Assembly: GCF_014851685.1 (NCBI RefSeq)
Contig: NZ_JACVAC010000005.1
Coordinates: 248,001 to 312,000 of the forward strand
DNA: 64,000 bases
Source of the DNA: Pseudomonas sp. PDM05
GTDB taxonomy: Bacteria; Pseudomonadota; Gammaproteobacteria; Pseudomonadales; Pseudomonadaceae
Direction: 5' to 3'
In this document: positions 20,528 to 30,014 of the stretch, one piece after another
Layout: each line of letters starts with the position of its first letter
Numbering within the stretch: the first letter of the stretch is position 1
Notes under the pieces: model-generated
Seen by the model: only the letters and a program-made list of their open reading frames with translations
What the model was told of the DNA's origin: nothing
Databases searched by the model: none
Made by a program: the position numbers and the translations under genes

Positions 20528-21408
20528 TGAGCGTCCTGATCAATAAAGACACCAAAGTTATCTGCCAGGGTATTACCGGTTCCCAAGGTAGTTTCCACAC
20601 CCAGCAAGCCATCGAATACGGCACCAAGATGGTTGGTGGTGTAACTCCTGGTAAAGGCGGCACCGAACACCTGGGTCTGCCAGTGTTCAACACCGTGAAA
20701 GATGCTGTAGCTGCCACTGGCGCCACTGCCAGCGTGATCTACGTTCCAGCTCCTTTCTGCAAGGACTCGATCCTGGAAGCAGCATTCGGCGGCATCAAGC
20801 TGATCGTGTGCATCACCGAAGGCATTCCTACCCTGGACATGCTGGACGCTAAAGTTAAGTGCGACGAGCTGGGTGTTACCCTGATCGGCCCTAACTGCCC
20901 AGGCGTGATCACTCCAGGCGAATGCAAGATCGGCATCATGCCAGGTCACATTCACTTGCCAGGTAAAGTCGGTATCGTTTCCCGTTCCGGCACCCTGACC
21001 TACGAAGCGGTCAAGCAGACCACTGACGCCGGTTTCGGTCAGTCGACTTGCGTCGGCATCGGCGGTGACCCGATCCCAGGCTCGAACTTCATCGACATCC
21101 TGAAACTGTTCCAGGAAGACCCGAAGACCGAAGCGATCGTGATGATCGGTGAGATCGGCGGTTCGGCTGAAGAAGAAGCGGCTGCCTACATCAAGGCACA
21201 CGTGACCAAGCCGGTTGTTTCCTACATCGCTGGTGTGACTGCCCCTGCTGGCAAGCGCATGGGCCATGCTGGCGCAATCATCTCTGGCGGCAAAGGCACT
21301 GCAGACGAGAAATTCGCTGCGCTGCAAGACGCAGGCGTTAAAACCGTGCGTTCGCTGGCAGACATCGGCAAGGCCCTGGCCGAGCTGACCGGTTGGGCTG
21401 TCAAGTAA
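20527..21408 (+). CDS. sucD: Succinyl-CoA synthetase alpha subunit
   Basis: A 293-residue subunit carrying the CoA-binding Rossmann fold ([20 protein letters not shown]) and the phosphorylated His in [37 protein letters not shown] is the family signature. It is the last gene of the TCA operon and is followed at once by a strong terminator. Confidence 0.98.
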   Translation: MSVLINKDTKVICQGITGSQGSFHTQQAIEYGTKMVGGVTPGKGGTEHLGLPVFNTVKDAVAATGATASVIYVPAPFCKDSILEAAFGGIKLIVCITEGIPTLDMLDAKVKCDELGVTLIGPNCPGVITPGECKIGIMPGHIHLPGKVGIVSRSGTLTYEAVKQTTDAGFGQSTCVGIGGDPIPGSNFIDILKLFQEDPKTEAIVMIGEIGGSAEEEAAAYIKAHVTKPVVSYIAGVTAPAGKRMGHAGAIISGGKGTADEKFAALQDAGVKTVRSLADIGKALAELTGWAVK

Positions 21409-21437
21409 GCCTCGCGCTTAACTGACGCTTCACCAAC

Positions 21438-21466
21438 ACAAAGGCCACCTTCGGGTGGCCTTTGTG
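21438..21466 (+). terminator. Intrinsic terminator of the TCA operon
   Basis: 12-bp stem ACAAAGGCCACC / GGTGGCCTTTGT with a TTCG tetraloop, directly after sucD. The T run is short. Confidence 0.8.
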
Positions 21467-21493
21467 CATTCTGGATCTGGTGAAGATCAAAAA

Positions 21494-21581
21494 TGTGGGA
21501 GCGGGCTTGCTCGCAAATGCGGAGTGTCAGATTCAGATAAGTTGACTGATACACCGCATTCGCGAGCAAGCCCACACACAC
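21494..21581. repeat. REP doublet, right arm degenerate
   Basis: TGTGGGAGCGGGCTTGCTCGC at left (written from 21494, first 20 bases diagnostic); the right arm GCGAGCAAGCCCACACACA lacks the GCTCC block, so it has decayed or been deleted. Confidence 0.8.
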
Positions 21582-21825
21582 ATTGGGTTGGTCTGCCAGG
21601 TTAAGTATGAAAACGCGACATTTGGATGTCGCTTATCGGACAGTGCGCCCCGCAACAGTGCGCTTGTCAGCCAAATTCTGTACCCTAGCCGCCTCTTTAT
21701 GCGTGTGCCTCCCAAAAGGAAGCCCCGCGCTAGACCGGTCGACCCCCATCAGGGTCGACAGTAGTTCCCTCATCCACAGGGAATCCCTCTCTAAATTCCG
21801 ATTCAGTAGTGTGGTATTTCCCGAA

Positions 21826-23139
21826 ATGAAAGTGTTGAAAAGCCAGGATGTCCTGGCGCTGGGCTTTATGACCTTTGCCCTGTTCGTGGGCGCCGGCAAC
21901 ATCATCTTCCCGCCTATCGTAGGTTTGCAGTCCGGGCCTCATGTCTGGATGGCAGCGCTGGGCTTCCTGATCACCGCAGTGGGTTTGCCGGTGGTTACCG
22001 TGATCGCCCTGGCCAAGGTCGGCGGCGGTATGGACGCGTTGAGCAGCCCGATCGGCAAGATCGCCGGTGGCCTGCTCGCGGCGGCGGCGTATCTGGCGGT
22101 AGGGCCGCTGTTCGCCACCCCGCGTACCGCGACCGTGTCCTTTGAGGTGGGCCTGGCGCCGCTGACTGGTGAAAGCCCGCTGGCACTGTTGCTCTACAGC
22201 TCGGTGTACTTCCTGGTGGTGTTCTTCGTTTCCCTGTATCCGGGGCGTTTGCTGGACACCGTTGGGCGTTTCCTGGCACCGCTGAAGATCATCGCGCTGG
22301 CCGTGCTCGGCATTGCCGCGTTTGCCTTGCCGGCCGGTGACGTGGGCGTCGCTACCCCCGAATATGTCGCTGCACCGTTTTCCCAAGGCTTTATCCAGGG
22401 CTACCTGACCATGGATACCCTGGGCGCCCTGGTGTTTGGCATCGTGATTGTCAATGCCATCCGCTCCCGTGGCGTCGAGTCGCCGAAGCTCATCACCCGT
22501 TACGCCATCATTGCGGGCTTGATTGCCGGCGTGGGCCTGGCCCTGGTGTACTTCAGCCTGTTCCGCCTGGGCTCGGGCAGCCATGCCGTTGCCGCCGGTG
22601 CCAGTAACGGCGCAGCGGTGCTCCACGCTTACGTGCAACACACCTTTGGTTCCCTGGGCAGCGGCTTCCTGGCGGTGCTGATCTCCCTGGCTTGCCTGGT
22701 GACAGCTGTAGGCCTGACCTGTGCCTGCGCCGAGTACTTCAGCCGTATCCTGCCGCTGTCCTACAAGACGCTGGTGGTGATTCTGGCGCTGTTCTCGCTG
22801 TTCGTGTCCAACCTGGGCCTGACCAAGCTGATCGCGTTCTCGATCCCGGTACTGACGGCAATCTACCCGCCGTGCATCGTGCTGGTGGCGTTGAGCTTCT
22901 GCAAAGATTTCTGGCAGGAGCAGGGCCGTATCGTGGGGCCGGTGATGCTGGTGTCGTTCATCTTTGGCTGCATCGATGCGCTCAAAGGCGCTGGTCTGGC
23001 CGACTGGATGCCGTCGCAATTGGCGCACCTGCCGCTGAGCGAGCAGGGCCTGGCGTGGCTGGTGCCGTCGGCATTGACCCTGATAGTGGCGTTTGGGGTT
23101 GATCTTCTGCTCGGCAAGCGCAGCGAAGCGATCGCTTGA
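21826..23139 (+). CDS. brnQ: Branched-chain amino acid:cation symporter (LIV-II, BrnQ/BraB type)
   Basis: A 437-residue LIVCS-family transporter with about 12 transmembrane helices, the same length as P. aeruginosa BraB. The N-terminus [20 protein letters not shown] and the [18 protein letters not shown] block are diagnostic. It imports Leu, Ile and Val with Na+. ATG 21826 is chosen by homology; the upstream part of the frame has no such features. It follows sucD, as in P. aeruginosa as I recall, but has its own terminator and probably its own promoter. Confidence 0.93.
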   Translation: MKVLKSQDVLALGFMTFALFVGAGNIIFPPIVGLQSGPHVWMAALGFLITAVGLPVVTVIALAKVGGGMDALSSPIGKIAGGLLAAAAYLAVGPLFATPRTATVSFEVGLAPLTGESPLALLLYSSVYFLVVFFVSLYPGRLLDTVGRFLAPLKIIALAVLGIAAFALPAGDVGVATPEYVAAPFSQGFIQGYLTMDTLGALVFGIVIVNAIRSRGVESPKLITRYAIIAGLIAGVGLALVYFSLFRLGSGSHAVAAGASNGAAVLHAYVQHTFGSLGSGFLAVLISLACLVTAVGLTCACAEYFSRILPLSYKTLVVILALFSLFVSNLGLTKLIAFSIPVLTAIYPPCIVLVALSFCKDFWQEQGRIVGPVMLVSFIFGCIDALKGAGLADWMPSQLAHLPLSEQGLAWLVPSALTLIVAFGVDLLLGKRSEAIA

Positions 23140-23158
23140 TCGCCTAAATGCTCTACCG

Positions 23159-23194
23159 AAATGCCCCGTATCAATCGATACGGGGCATTTTTTT
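23159..23194 (+). terminator. Intrinsic terminator of brnQ
   Basis: Stem AATGCCCCGTATC / GATACGGGGCATT with loop AATC, followed by a run of eight T. Confidence 0.9.
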
Positions 23195-23270
23195 TGAGTG
23201 TCAGGCAGTGTCTTTTCGCCTGGGCTAACGTCGAACAGGTTAAGAAAAATTCAAGTTGAAACGCGGTCAG

Positions 23271-23360
23271 TGTGGGAGCTGGCTTGCCTGCGATAGCGGA
23301 CTGTCAGTTGGCACAACAGTGACTGAGTAGGCGCCATCGCAGGCAAACCAGCTCCCACAC
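23271..23360. repeat. REP doublet
   Basis: TGTGGGAGCTGGCTTGCCTG at left, mirrored by CAGGCAAACCAGCTCCCACA at right (one change). This is the GAGCTGGCTTG subfamily. Confidence 0.88.
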
Positions 23361-23386
23361 TGATCGCGCTCGTCATAGGGGCCCGC

Positions 23387-24124
23387 ATGTCGTTCATCGA
23401 AACCAATCAGATCCACCTGCTTGCCGCCTTCTGGTTCGCCCTGTGCTGGGGTGGCTACACCCGCTATGCCACCTGGAAGGCCCGGGACACGGCCTGCCTG
23501 GCCAGTGTGTTGCATCTGTATCGCGAAGACTGGATGCGCCGCATGCTGATGCGCGACAACCGCATCGCCGACGCCAGCGTGATCGGCAACCTGGAGCGTA
23601 ACGCCTCGTTCTTCGCTTCCAGCACCTTGATCATCCTCGCCGGTATTCTCACGGTGCTGGGCGCCTCGGAGCGGGCGGTGTCGCTGTTGGCGGACATTCC
23701 GATGGTGCAGCAGGCGTCCCAGGGTATGTCGGAAATCAAGTTGCTGTGCCTGGCACTGGTGTTCGTCTACGCCTTCTTCACCTTTAGCTGGTGCATGCGC
23801 CAGTACAACTTTGCGGCAGTGCTGGTGGGGTCTGCGCCGATGATCGGTGAGCGGCACGTGTCCGAGCAGGAACGTCAGGCGTTCGCCCTGCGAGCGGCCC
23901 GCGTGATTTCCATGGCAGCCAACCAATTCAACTTTGGCCTGCGCTCTTACTACTTCGGCATGACCATGCTGGCGTGGTTTGTCAGCCCCTGGTTGTTCAT
24001 GCTGATGAGCAGCGGGGTGGTGCTGGTGCTGTATCGCCGGGAGTTTCATTCCGACGTACTGCAAGTGATGGTGTTTACCCCGACCGATACGGCACAGCCG
24101 GAGGCGGTTAAAGAGCTGGCTTGA
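23387..24124 (+). CDS. DUF599 family membrane protein
   Basis: A 245-residue protein with about four hydrophobic helices (roughly 10-27, 77-98, 118-140, 190-215). The N-terminal YTRYATWKARDTACLASVLH and YREDWMRRMLMRDNRIADAS stretch identifies DUF599. The function of the family is unknown. ATG 23387 follows the REP doublet directly, so its promoter must overlap or lie before the repeat, or it depends on read-through from brnQ. A terminator follows. Confidence 0.75.
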   Translation: MSFIETNQIHLLAAFWFALCWGGYTRYATWKARDTACLASVLHLYREDWMRRMLMRDNRIADASVIGNLERNASFFASSTLIILAGILTVLGASERAVSLLADIPMVQQASQGMSEIKLLCLALVFVYAFFTFSWCMRQYNFAAVLVGSAPMIGERHVSEQERQAFALRAARVISMAANQFNFGLRSYYFGMTMLAWFVSPWLFMLMSSGVVLVLYRREFHSDVLQVMVFTPTDTAQPEAVKELA

Positions 24125-24152
24125 TTAACGTTTCAGCTCAAACAGCAGCCGC

Positions 24153-24187
24153 AAAAAAGCCCGCAATCTAAGCGGGCTTTCTTTTTG
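24153..24187. terminator. Bidirectional intrinsic terminator
   Basis: Stem AAAGCCCGC / GCGGGCTTT, A run on the left and CTTTTTG on the right. It separates the DUF599 gene from the convergent small lipoprotein gene. Confidence 0.85.
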
Positions 24188-24213
24188 CAGTCAGGCTATT
24201 TCAAACCGCGGTC

Positions 24214-24465
24214 TCAAGAACCGGTGGCTGGAGTAGCAGGTGCTGCTTCTTTTGCGGCGGCGGCGTTCGATTCAGCCTGAGCTTTGGCAGCTTCGGCGTT
24301 TTCTTTCGCAGCGTCGTTCACTTTATCCTGAGCCTTCGACATGTCTTTCTGAGCTTGCTCGGAATGTGCAGCAGCGTCTTGGGCTTTGTCTTCGGATTTT
24401 TTGTCGCAGGCAGCCAGACCGAGGGCAGCGGCCAGCATCATGGAAATAGCTAAAGTCTTGCGCAT
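24214..24465 (-). CDS. Small alanine/lysine-rich lipoprotein
   Basis: An 83-residue lipoprotein. The signal peptide ends in a canonical lipobox, LAAC, with Cys at about residue 19; Asp at +2 (CDKK) would predict inner-membrane retention by the E. coli Lol rule. The mature part is an Ala, Lys, Gln and Glu-rich segment with heptad-like spacing, likely one long helix, ending in ATPATGS. ATG 24465 has the strong site AAGGAGAAACAACC. I do not recognise a named family; similar small proteins are common in Pseudomonas. A structural or envelope-spacer role is a guess. Confidence 0.75.
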   Translation of the reverse strand: MRKTLAISMMLAAALGLAACDKKSEDKAQDAAAHSEQAQKDMSKAQDKVNDAAKENAEAAKAQAESNAAAAKEAAPATPATGS

Positions 24466-24623
24466 GGGTTGTTTCTCCTTATTGAAGATATCTACTGGCC
24501 TTTCGAGCATGGGGCTCCAGCATTAGTTCCTTTTGTTTCACAGATATATAAACCACTGACTTAAAGGAACTTTTTCCGGCGCCACCGATAGCCTCGATCA
24601 ACACTAATAAGAGTCTCGAACGA

Positions 24624-25100
24624 ATGACCGAAAACCCTTTGTTAGAGCGCGCGGCGCGCTTTGTATCGGCCTTGCGCCATTGCCAGGTGCTGGGCATTAC
24701 CGCCCATGGGGCCAGCGGGGAGGGTATTACGCTGCTCATGCCGTATGCCCCGCACCTGGTCGGCGACCCGCACACCGGCGTGATCCACGGCGGCGCCTTG
24801 ACCTCCTTGATGGACACCGCTTGCGGCATGGCGACCCTGTGCGTCCTGCCGGAGTTCGAGGTGTGTCCAACCCTCGACCTGCGCATCGACTACATGCATC
24901 CCGCCGAACCCCACAAGCCGGTGTACGGCTTCGCCCAATGCTACCGGGTCACCACCGACGTGATCTTTACCCGCGGCTTCGCCTATCAGGATGACCCGCA
25001 GCAACCCATCGCCCATGTGGTGGGCACGTTCATGCGTATGGGCAAGCGGCTTAAAGGCACACAAGGATTGGGCAGCACCATCCGGGGAGCACAGGCATGA
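24624..25100 (+). CDS. PaaI-type hotdog thioesterase (first of an overlapping pair)
   Basis: A 158-residue hotdog-fold protein. The motif GVIHGGALTSLMDTACGMAT (about 53-72) matches the HGG...D catalytic helix of PaaI/DUF4442-like thioesterases, which hydrolyse acyl- or aryl-CoA esters. The C-terminal half carries the expected antiparallel strands (TLDLRIDYMHPAEPHKPVYG). It overlaps the next gene by ATGA. The substrate is unknown. The start follows AAGAGTC weakly. Confidence 0.8.
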   Translation: MTENPLLERAARFVSALRHCQVLGITAHGASGEGITLLMPYAPHLVGDPHTGVIHGGALTSLMDTACGMATLCVLPEFEVCPTLDLRIDYMHPAEPHKPVYGFAQCYRVTTDVIFTRGFAYQDDPQQPIAHVVGTFMRMGKRLKGTQGLGSTIRGAQA

Positions 25101-25549
25101 CCCATCGATTCAAGACCCGCCTGGAACAGGCCCACGCACGCGGCAACTATGCAGCGCTGCTGGAGCAGATCCCCTACGCCAGACTGATCGGCATCGAATG
25201 CACCCGTTTGGGCGATGAGTTGCTGTTTCGCTTGCCGGCCAGTAAGGACAATATTGGTAACCCCATATTGCCGGCGCTCCACGGAGGCGTAATTGCAGGC
25301 TTCATGGAGTTGTCGGCGGCGCTGCACCTGCTGGTGTTCACCGGCGCGCCGGGGTTGCCGAAAATCATCGATTTCTCCCTGGATTACCTGCGCGCGGGCC
25401 AGTTTCGCGACACTTACGCCAAATGCCAGGTGTGGCGTCAGGGCCGACGGGTGGCGAATGTCGCGATCACTGCGTGGCAGAGCACCGCGGCGGAACCGAT
25501 TGCCACTGCCCGTGCGCATTTCAAAATCGAGGAAGCGAGCCGCCCTTGA
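25097..25549 (+). CDS. PaaI-type hotdog thioesterase (second of the pair)
   Basis: A 150-residue paralogue-like hotdog protein with LPALHGGVIAGFMELSAALH as the HGG helix; the acidic residue is Glu (ELSAA) where the first has Asp. The overlap ATGA with the preceding gene implies co-translation, and the two could form a heteromeric hotdog assembly. That is inference from the overlap; each could also be a homotetramer. htpG follows 89 bases later on the same strand. Confidence 0.8.
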   Translation: MTHRFKTRLEQAHARGNYAALLEQIPYARLIGIECTRLGDELLFRLPASKDNIGNPILPALHGGVIAGFMELSAALHLLVFTGAPGLPKIIDFSLDYLRAGQFRDTYAKCQVWRQGRRVANVAITAWQSTAAEPIATARAHFKIEEASRP

Positions 25550-25638
25550 AATCCCTGTCTTAGCCCCCAACTTTGATGACAACCCGCCGCCAACCCTCAA
25601 GGGCGCGGCCACTGCCATCCAATTGGAGTTTGATGACC

Positions 25639-27543
25639 ATGAGTGTGGAAACTCAAAAGGAAACCCTGGGCTTCCAGACCGAGGTGAAGCAGCTGCTGCA
25701 CCTCATGATCCATTCGCTGTATTCCAACAAGGAAATTTTCCTTCGCGAATTGATCTCGAACGCCTCTGACGCCGTCGACAAATTACGTTTCGAAGCCCTG
25801 TCCAAGCCTGAGTTGCTGGAAGGTGGCGCCGAACTGAAAATCCGCGTGAGCTTCGACAAGGACGCCAACACCGTCACCCTCGAAGACAACGGTATCGGCA
25901 TGAGCCGTGAAGACGCGATTACCCATCTGGGTACCATCGCCAAATCCGGCACTGCTGATTTCATGAAGAACCTGTCGGGTGACCAGAAGAAGGATTCGCA
26001 CCTGATCGGCCAGTTCGGCGTGGGCTTCTACTCGGCCTTTATCGTTGCCGACAAAGTTGAAGTATTCAGCCGTCGTGCCGGCCTCGCTGCCAGCGAAGGC
26101 GTGCACTGGTCGTCCAAGGGTGAGGGCGAATTTGAGATCGCCACTATCGAAAAGGCCGACCGCGGTACCCGCATCGTGCTGCACTTGAAGTCTGGTGAAG
26201 ATGAGTTCGCCGACGGTTACCGTCTGCGCAACATCATCAAGAAGTACTCCGACCACATCCCTCTGCCGATCGAGCTGCCGAAAGAAAAGGCTGCCGTCGA
26301 AGGCGAGGAACAGCCTGAGCAGGAATGGGAAACCGTTAACCGCGCCAGCGCCCTGTGGACCCGTCCGCGTACCGAGATCAAGGACGAGGAATATCAGGAG
26401 TTCTACAAACACATCGCTCACGACTACGAAAACCCGCTGAGCTGGAGCCACAACAAGGTCGAAGGCAAGCTGGAATACAGCTCGCTGCTCTACGTGCCGA
26501 CCCGTGCGCCGTTCGACCTGTACCAGCGTGAAGCGCCAAAAGGCCTCAAGCTCTACGTGCAGCGCGTGTTCGTGATGGACCAGGCGGAATCCTTCCTGCC
26601 GCTGTACCTGCGCTTTATCAAAGGCGTGGTCGACTCCAATGACCTGTCGCTGAACGTGTCGCGGGAAATCCTGCAGAAAGACCCGATCATTGACTCCATG
26701 AAGTCGGCGCTGACCAAGCGCGTGCTCGACATGCTGGAAAAACTGGCGAAGAACGAGCCTGAGCAATACAAAAGCTTCTGGAAAAACTTCGGCCAGGTCA
26801 TGAAAGAAGGCCCGGCTGAAGATTTCGCCAACAAAGAAAAAATCGCCGGCCTGTTGCGTTTTGCTTCCACTCAGGGCGACGACGGCGAGCAGGTGGTGTC
26901 CCTGGCCGAGTACCTGGCACGCGCCAAGGAAGGTCAGGACAAGATCTACTACCTGACCGGCGAGAAGTACGAAGCAGTCAAGGACAGCCCGCACTTGGAA
27001 GTCTTCCGCAAGAAAGGCATCGAAGTGCTGCTGCTGACCGATCGTATCGATGAGTGGCTGATGAGCTACCTCAGCGAGTTCGACGGCAAGTCTTTCGTCG
27101 ACGTGGCTCGTGGTGACCTGAATCTGGGGAACCTGGACTCCGAAGAAGAGAAGAAAGAAGCCGAAGAAGTCGCCAAGGCCAAAGAAGGCCTGGTTGAGCG
27201 TATCAAGGCGTCCCTGGGCGATGCGGTCAGTGAAGTGCGGGTTTCCCACCGGCTGACCGACTCCCCGGCGATCCTGGCCATCGGCGAGCAGGATCTGGGC
27301 CTGCAGATGCGTCAGATCCTTGAAGCCAGCGGTCAGAAGGTTCCGGATTCCAAGCCGATCTTCGAATTCAACCCGGCTCACCCGCTGATCGAGAAACTCG
27401 ACGGCGAGCAGAACGAAGAGCGGTTTGGCGACCTGTCGCACATCCTCTTCGACCAGGCGGCCCTGGCCGCTGGCGACAGCTTGAAAGATCCGGCCGCCTA
27501 TGTGCGCCGCCTGAACAAGCTGTTGGTTGAACTGTCGGTCTGA
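25639..27543 (+). CDS. htpG: Molecular chaperone HtpG (Hsp90)
   Basis: A 634-residue bacterial Hsp90. Visible are the GHKL ATPase motifs [39 protein letters not shown] and [19 protein letters not shown], the middle-domain Arg region and a C-terminal dimerisation domain. It remodels client proteins in the cytoplasm with DnaK. ATG 25639 gives the family start [20 protein letters not shown], with GGAG at 25625-25628; ATG 25633 in frame is an alternative. I see no heat-shock sigma32 promoter clear enough to report. Confidence 0.97.
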   Translation: MSVETQKETLGFQTEVKQLLHLMIHSLYSNKEIFLRELISNASDAVDKLRFEALSKPELLEGGAELKIRVSFDKDANTVTLEDNGIGMSREDAITHLGTIAKSGTADFMKNLSGDQKKDSHLIGQFGVGFYSAFIVADKVEVFSRRAGLAASEGVHWSSKGEGEFEIATIEKADRGTRIVLHLKSGEDEFADGYRLRNIIKKYSDHIPLPIELPKEKAAVEGEEQPEQEWETVNRASALWTRPRTEIKDEEYQEFYKHIAHDYENPLSWSHNKVEGKLEYSSLLYVPTRAPFDLYQREAPKGLKLYVQRVFVMDQAESFLPLYLRFIKGVVDSNDLSLNVSREILQKDPIIDSMKSALTKRVLDMLEKLAKNEPEQYKSFWKNFGQVMKEGPAEDFANKEKIAGLLRFASTQGDDGEQVVSLAEYLARAKEGQDKIYYLTGEKYEAVKDSPHLEVFRKKGIEVLLLTDRIDEWLMSYLSEFDGKSFVDVARGDLNLGNLDSEEEKKEAEEVAKAKEGLVERIKASLGDAVSEVRVSHRLTDSPAILAIGEQDLGLQMRQILEASGQKVPDSKPIFEFNPAHPLIEKLDGEQNEERFGDLSHILFDQAALAAGDSLKDPAAYVRRLNKLLVELSV

Positions 27544-27554
27544 CACCGTTGTAG

Positions 27555-27580
27555 AAAAGCCCGCTTCGGCGGGCTTTTTC
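27555..27580 (+). terminator. Intrinsic terminator of htpG
   Basis: 10-bp stem AAAAGCCCGC / GCGGGCTTTT with TTCG loop and a short T run. Confidence 0.9.
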
Positions 27581-27609
27581 GTTCTAGTGCACCTCAACTG
27601 GAGTAAATG

Positions 27610-28332
27610 ATGAGCCAAGTCACTGTGCGTTCCGTGGTCTATCAGATTGATGGCCAGTCCTACGAAAGCCGCCTGGCGTTCGATGCCAGCCACAAGGGTT
27701 CGCTGCCGGGCCTGTTGATGGCGCCGAACTGGATGGGGGTAAGTGCGGGTGCCGAGGAGATCGCCAAGAGCGTGGCCAGCAAAGGCTACGTGGTGCTGAT
27801 CGCCGACCTGTATGGGCAAACCGTGCGCCCCTCGAATGGCGATGAAGCCGGTGCGGCGATGATGCCGCTCAAGCAAGACAACCCGGCGCTGATCAAACGC
27901 TTGCAGGCGGCCTTTGCGCAACTGCAGGGCCAGGCCGAGGTGGATACCTCGAAGCTGGCGACCTTTGGTTTCTGCTTTGGCGGTTTCTGTGCGCTGGAAC
28001 TGGCGCGTACCGGAGCGCCGTTGAAGGCTGCCGTGTCGTTCCACGGCACTCTCGACACCCAGAACCCGGCAGGCGCCAAGCACATCCAGGGTTCAGTGCT
28101 GGTGCTGCACGGTGCGTCCGATCCATTGGTGCCGAGAGAGCAACTGCCCGCGTTCGAAGAGGAAATGAACGCAGCCGGTGTAGATTGGCAATTGCTGAGC
28201 TACGGCGGTGCGGTGCATTCCTTCACCGATCCGCATGCGAACGTGCCGGGCAAGATGATGTATGACGCGAAGACCGCCAAGCGGGCGTTCAAGTCGATGC
28301 ATGATTTGTTGGATGAAGTGTTCCGGGGCTGA
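27610..28332 (+). CDS. Dienelactone hydrolase family protein
   Basis: A 240-residue alpha/beta hydrolase with a Cys nucleophile, as in dienelactone hydrolase: GFCFGGF with Cys122, an acid in HGASDPLVP and His in GGAVHSFTDP. No catechol-pathway genes are near, so true dienelactone is unlikely as its main substrate; a general ester or lactone hydrolase is more probable. ATG 27610 is preferred over 27607 because GGAG (27600-27603) is then 6 bases upstream. Confidence 0.82.
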   Translation: MSQVTVRSVVYQIDGQSYESRLAFDASHKGSLPGLLMAPNWMGVSAGAEEIAKSVASKGYVVLIADLYGQTVRPSNGDEAGAAMMPLKQDNPALIKRLQAAFAQLQGQAEVDTSKLATFGFCFGGFCALELARTGAPLKAAVSFHGTLDTQNPAGAKHIQGSVLVLHGASDPLVPREQLPAFEEEMNAAGVDWQLLSYGGAVHSFTDPHANVPGKMMYDAKTAKRAFKSMHDLLDEVFRG

Positions 28333-28354
28333 TTGTTCAGCGCCTGTGCTGGCC

Positions 28355-28428
28355 TCATCGCAGGCAAGCCCGCTCCCACATTTGAATGTATTCACACATC
28401 AAAATGTGGGAGTGGGGGCCCGCGATGG
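28355..28428. repeat. REP pair, outward arrangement, short core
   Basis: TCGCAGGCAAGCCCGCTCCC at left and GTGGGAGTGGGGGCCCGCGA at right (degenerate). Like the 3105 copy, the heads face each other. It separates convergent genes. Confidence 0.75.
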
Positions 28429-29295
28429 CTATCTCACCGGCAACTCTATCCTGTCTGTTTCACCGGGCACCGTCGGCCAATCCCCCGCCGCCCAACGCTG
28501 CCGCGCCTGCTCGATAACCGCCGGATCGCTCGCGACAAAATTCCAATTGATCCGCCGCGGCCCATCCAGTGGCGCGCCGCCACATATCACCAGGTGGCAA
28601 TCCGTCTCGGCAAACAACGCCATCTCCTGGCCTGCCGGCAACACCGCCAGGCTGTGCACCTCCAGCGTCTCACCGTCCAATTGCGCTTCGCCTGCCAGCA
28701 GGTACACCGCGCGTTCCTCATGCTCATCCGGAATCAGCAGGGTCGTGGCCGTCTGCATCCGCACTTCGGCATACAGCGTCGGCGACAGCACCGGCACCGG
28801 TGATTTCAGGCAGAAGCCATTGCCGGCGATCAGCCGGATCTGCACCCCCAGGTTGTCACTCACCGGCAGGCTCGCCGCCGGGTGGTGGCTGTAATGCCCC
28901 GGCCCGGTTTCGTGGTCCCTCGGCGAGGCCAGCCACACTTGCAGCCCGTGTAGGCTGAAACCGCTGGCCTGGAGCGCTGCGGGGGTACGTTCGACGTGGG
29001 CAATCGCGCTGCCGGCGGTCATCCAGCTGACATCGCCGGCCTGCACCACCTGGTCCGAACCGAGGCTGTCCTTGTGCTGCAAGGCGCCTTCGAACAGGTA
29101 GGTGAGGGTCGACAGGCCGATGTGCGGGTGCTGGCGGATATTCATGCCGCTGCCCGGTGCGTATTGGGTGCGCAGCATATGGTCGAAAAACACGAAGGGC
29201 CCGACACTGCGGCATTCACGCGATGGCAGCGGGCGCAGGATCGGCTGGCCTTCGACATCTTCGGGGCGAGGGCGGATCACGGTGAGGGTGGTCAT
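28429..29295 (-). CDS. Pirin family protein
   Basis: A 288-residue bicupin of the pirin family. The metal-site signature HPHIGLSTLTYLFEG and the later AIAHVERTP (His plus Glu) supply the usual three His and one Glu of the N-terminal cupin. Pirins act as iron-dependent quercetin-dioxygenase-like enzymes or as redox-sensing regulators; which applies here is unknown. The C-terminal cupin (ERAVYLLAGEAQLDGETLEV) follows. It is codirectional with the OsmC gene, 64 bases apart. Confidence 0.87.
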   Translation of the reverse strand: MTTLTVIRPRPEDVEGQPILRPLPSRECRSVGPFVFFDHMLRTQYAPGSGMNIRQHPHIGLSTLTYLFEGALQHKDSLGSDQVVQAGDVSWMTAGSAIAHVERTPAALQASGFSLHGLQVWLASPRDHETGPGHYSHHPAASLPVSDNLGVQIRLIAGNGFCLKSPVPVLSPTLYAEVRMQTATTLLIPDEHEERAVYLLAGEAQLDGETLEVHSLAVLPAGQEMALFAETDCHLVICGGAPLDGPRRINWNFVASDPAVIEQARQRWAAGDWPTVPGETDRIELPVR

Positions 29296-29359
29296 GGTGC
29301 ATCCCAGTCTGAGCGGGTTGGATGCCGTTGAGCATAACCCGCTCGGGAGGATGTTGCTG

Positions 29360-29776
29360 TTACTGGCTGAACGCGCCTTCGGACAATTGCGTGTCGATGC
29401 TGATCTCGGCCGTCGTCATCAGCTTGTGCACCGGGCAGCGGTCGGCCACGCGGTGCAGTTCATCGCGCTGGGCGTCGGTGAGCACGCCCTTGAGGGTCAG
29501 CTTGACGTTGAGCTTGTATTTGCCTTTCTGCTCTTCAGTTGCGTCGTGGGTGACTTCCACGGTCACGCCGGTGAGCGGGATGTCTTTCTTTTGCGCATAG
29601 AGCTTGACCGTCAATGCCTTGCACGAGGCCAGGGCGGCGTCGAAGTAGTCGTGGGGGGAGGGCGCCGAGTCATCGCCGCCCAGGCTCTTGGGCAGGTCGG
29701 TGAACAGCTCGTGGTTGTCGATGTTCAGGCTGTGGCGAAAGTTGTCGTGGTTGAGCGTATTGACGGTAACAGGCAT
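29360..29776 (-). CDS. OsmC/Ohr family peroxide-reducing protein
   Basis: A 138-residue OsmC-like protein. Two redox Cys are seen, in ALASCKALTVKLYA and ADRCPVHKLM, the expected pair for reduction of organic hydroperoxides. The sequence is nearer to the YhfA/OsmC-like subgroup than to Ohr, judging by SPHDYFDAALASCK. ATG 29776 has TGAGG upstream; an in-frame codon 12 bases earlier is possible. With the pirin gene it may form a stress-related pair. Confidence 0.85.
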   Translation of the reverse strand: MPVTVNTLNHDNFRHSLNIDNHELFTDLPKSLGGDDSAPSPHDYFDAALASCKALTVKLYAQKKDIPLTGVTVEVTHDATEEQKGKYKLNVKLTLKGVLTDAQRDELHRVADRCPVHKLMTTAEISIDTQLSEGAFSQ

Positions 29777-29961
29777 GGCGAACCTCACAAGGGGGGCAGG
29801 ATGAAGGTCATGCAGTTATAGAGCATGGCGGCGTTCGGGTGTTCCATGTTTTCTACAATCACTTTCGCCGCGATTGTGTTAGGGGTTTATATCGCGTTTT
29901 CGTCTTAGCCAGATTCGCGCAATTGCAGCAAGCGCTCTTGCCACATGGATTCCATACCCCC

Positions 29962-29996
29962 ATGAAAAAGCCCCGAACCAGTCGGGGCTTTTTCAT
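29962..29996. terminator. Terminator of fabAB
   Basis: Perfect 15-bp stem ATGAAAAAGCCCCGA / TCGGGGCTTTTTCAT with loop ACCAG. Read on the minus strand it ends the fabA-fabB transcript, with A and T runs inside the stem. The 170 bases between it and the OsmC start show no gene. Confidence 0.88.
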
Positions 29997-30014
29997 GCAA
30001 TCAAGCTACAGGCC

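Larger units (their letters stand above)
21409..21825 (+). other. Intergenic region and long leader before brnQ
   Basis: 417 bases. It contains the sucD terminator, a REP doublet, and about 240 bases of possible brnQ leader with two small hairpins: GCGACAT/ATGTCGC at 21615-21632 and GTCGACCC/GGGTCGAC at 21738-21759. A 21-codon ATG frame at 21699-21764 has no ribosome site and no branched-chain codon run. No T-run follows either hairpin. Confidence 0.5.

Noticed and set aside
21699..21764. 21-codon ATG frame in the brnQ leader as an attenuation peptide
   Set aside because: It has no ribosome site and no Leu, Ile or Val run, and the following hairpin lacks a T tract, so attenuation is not supported.
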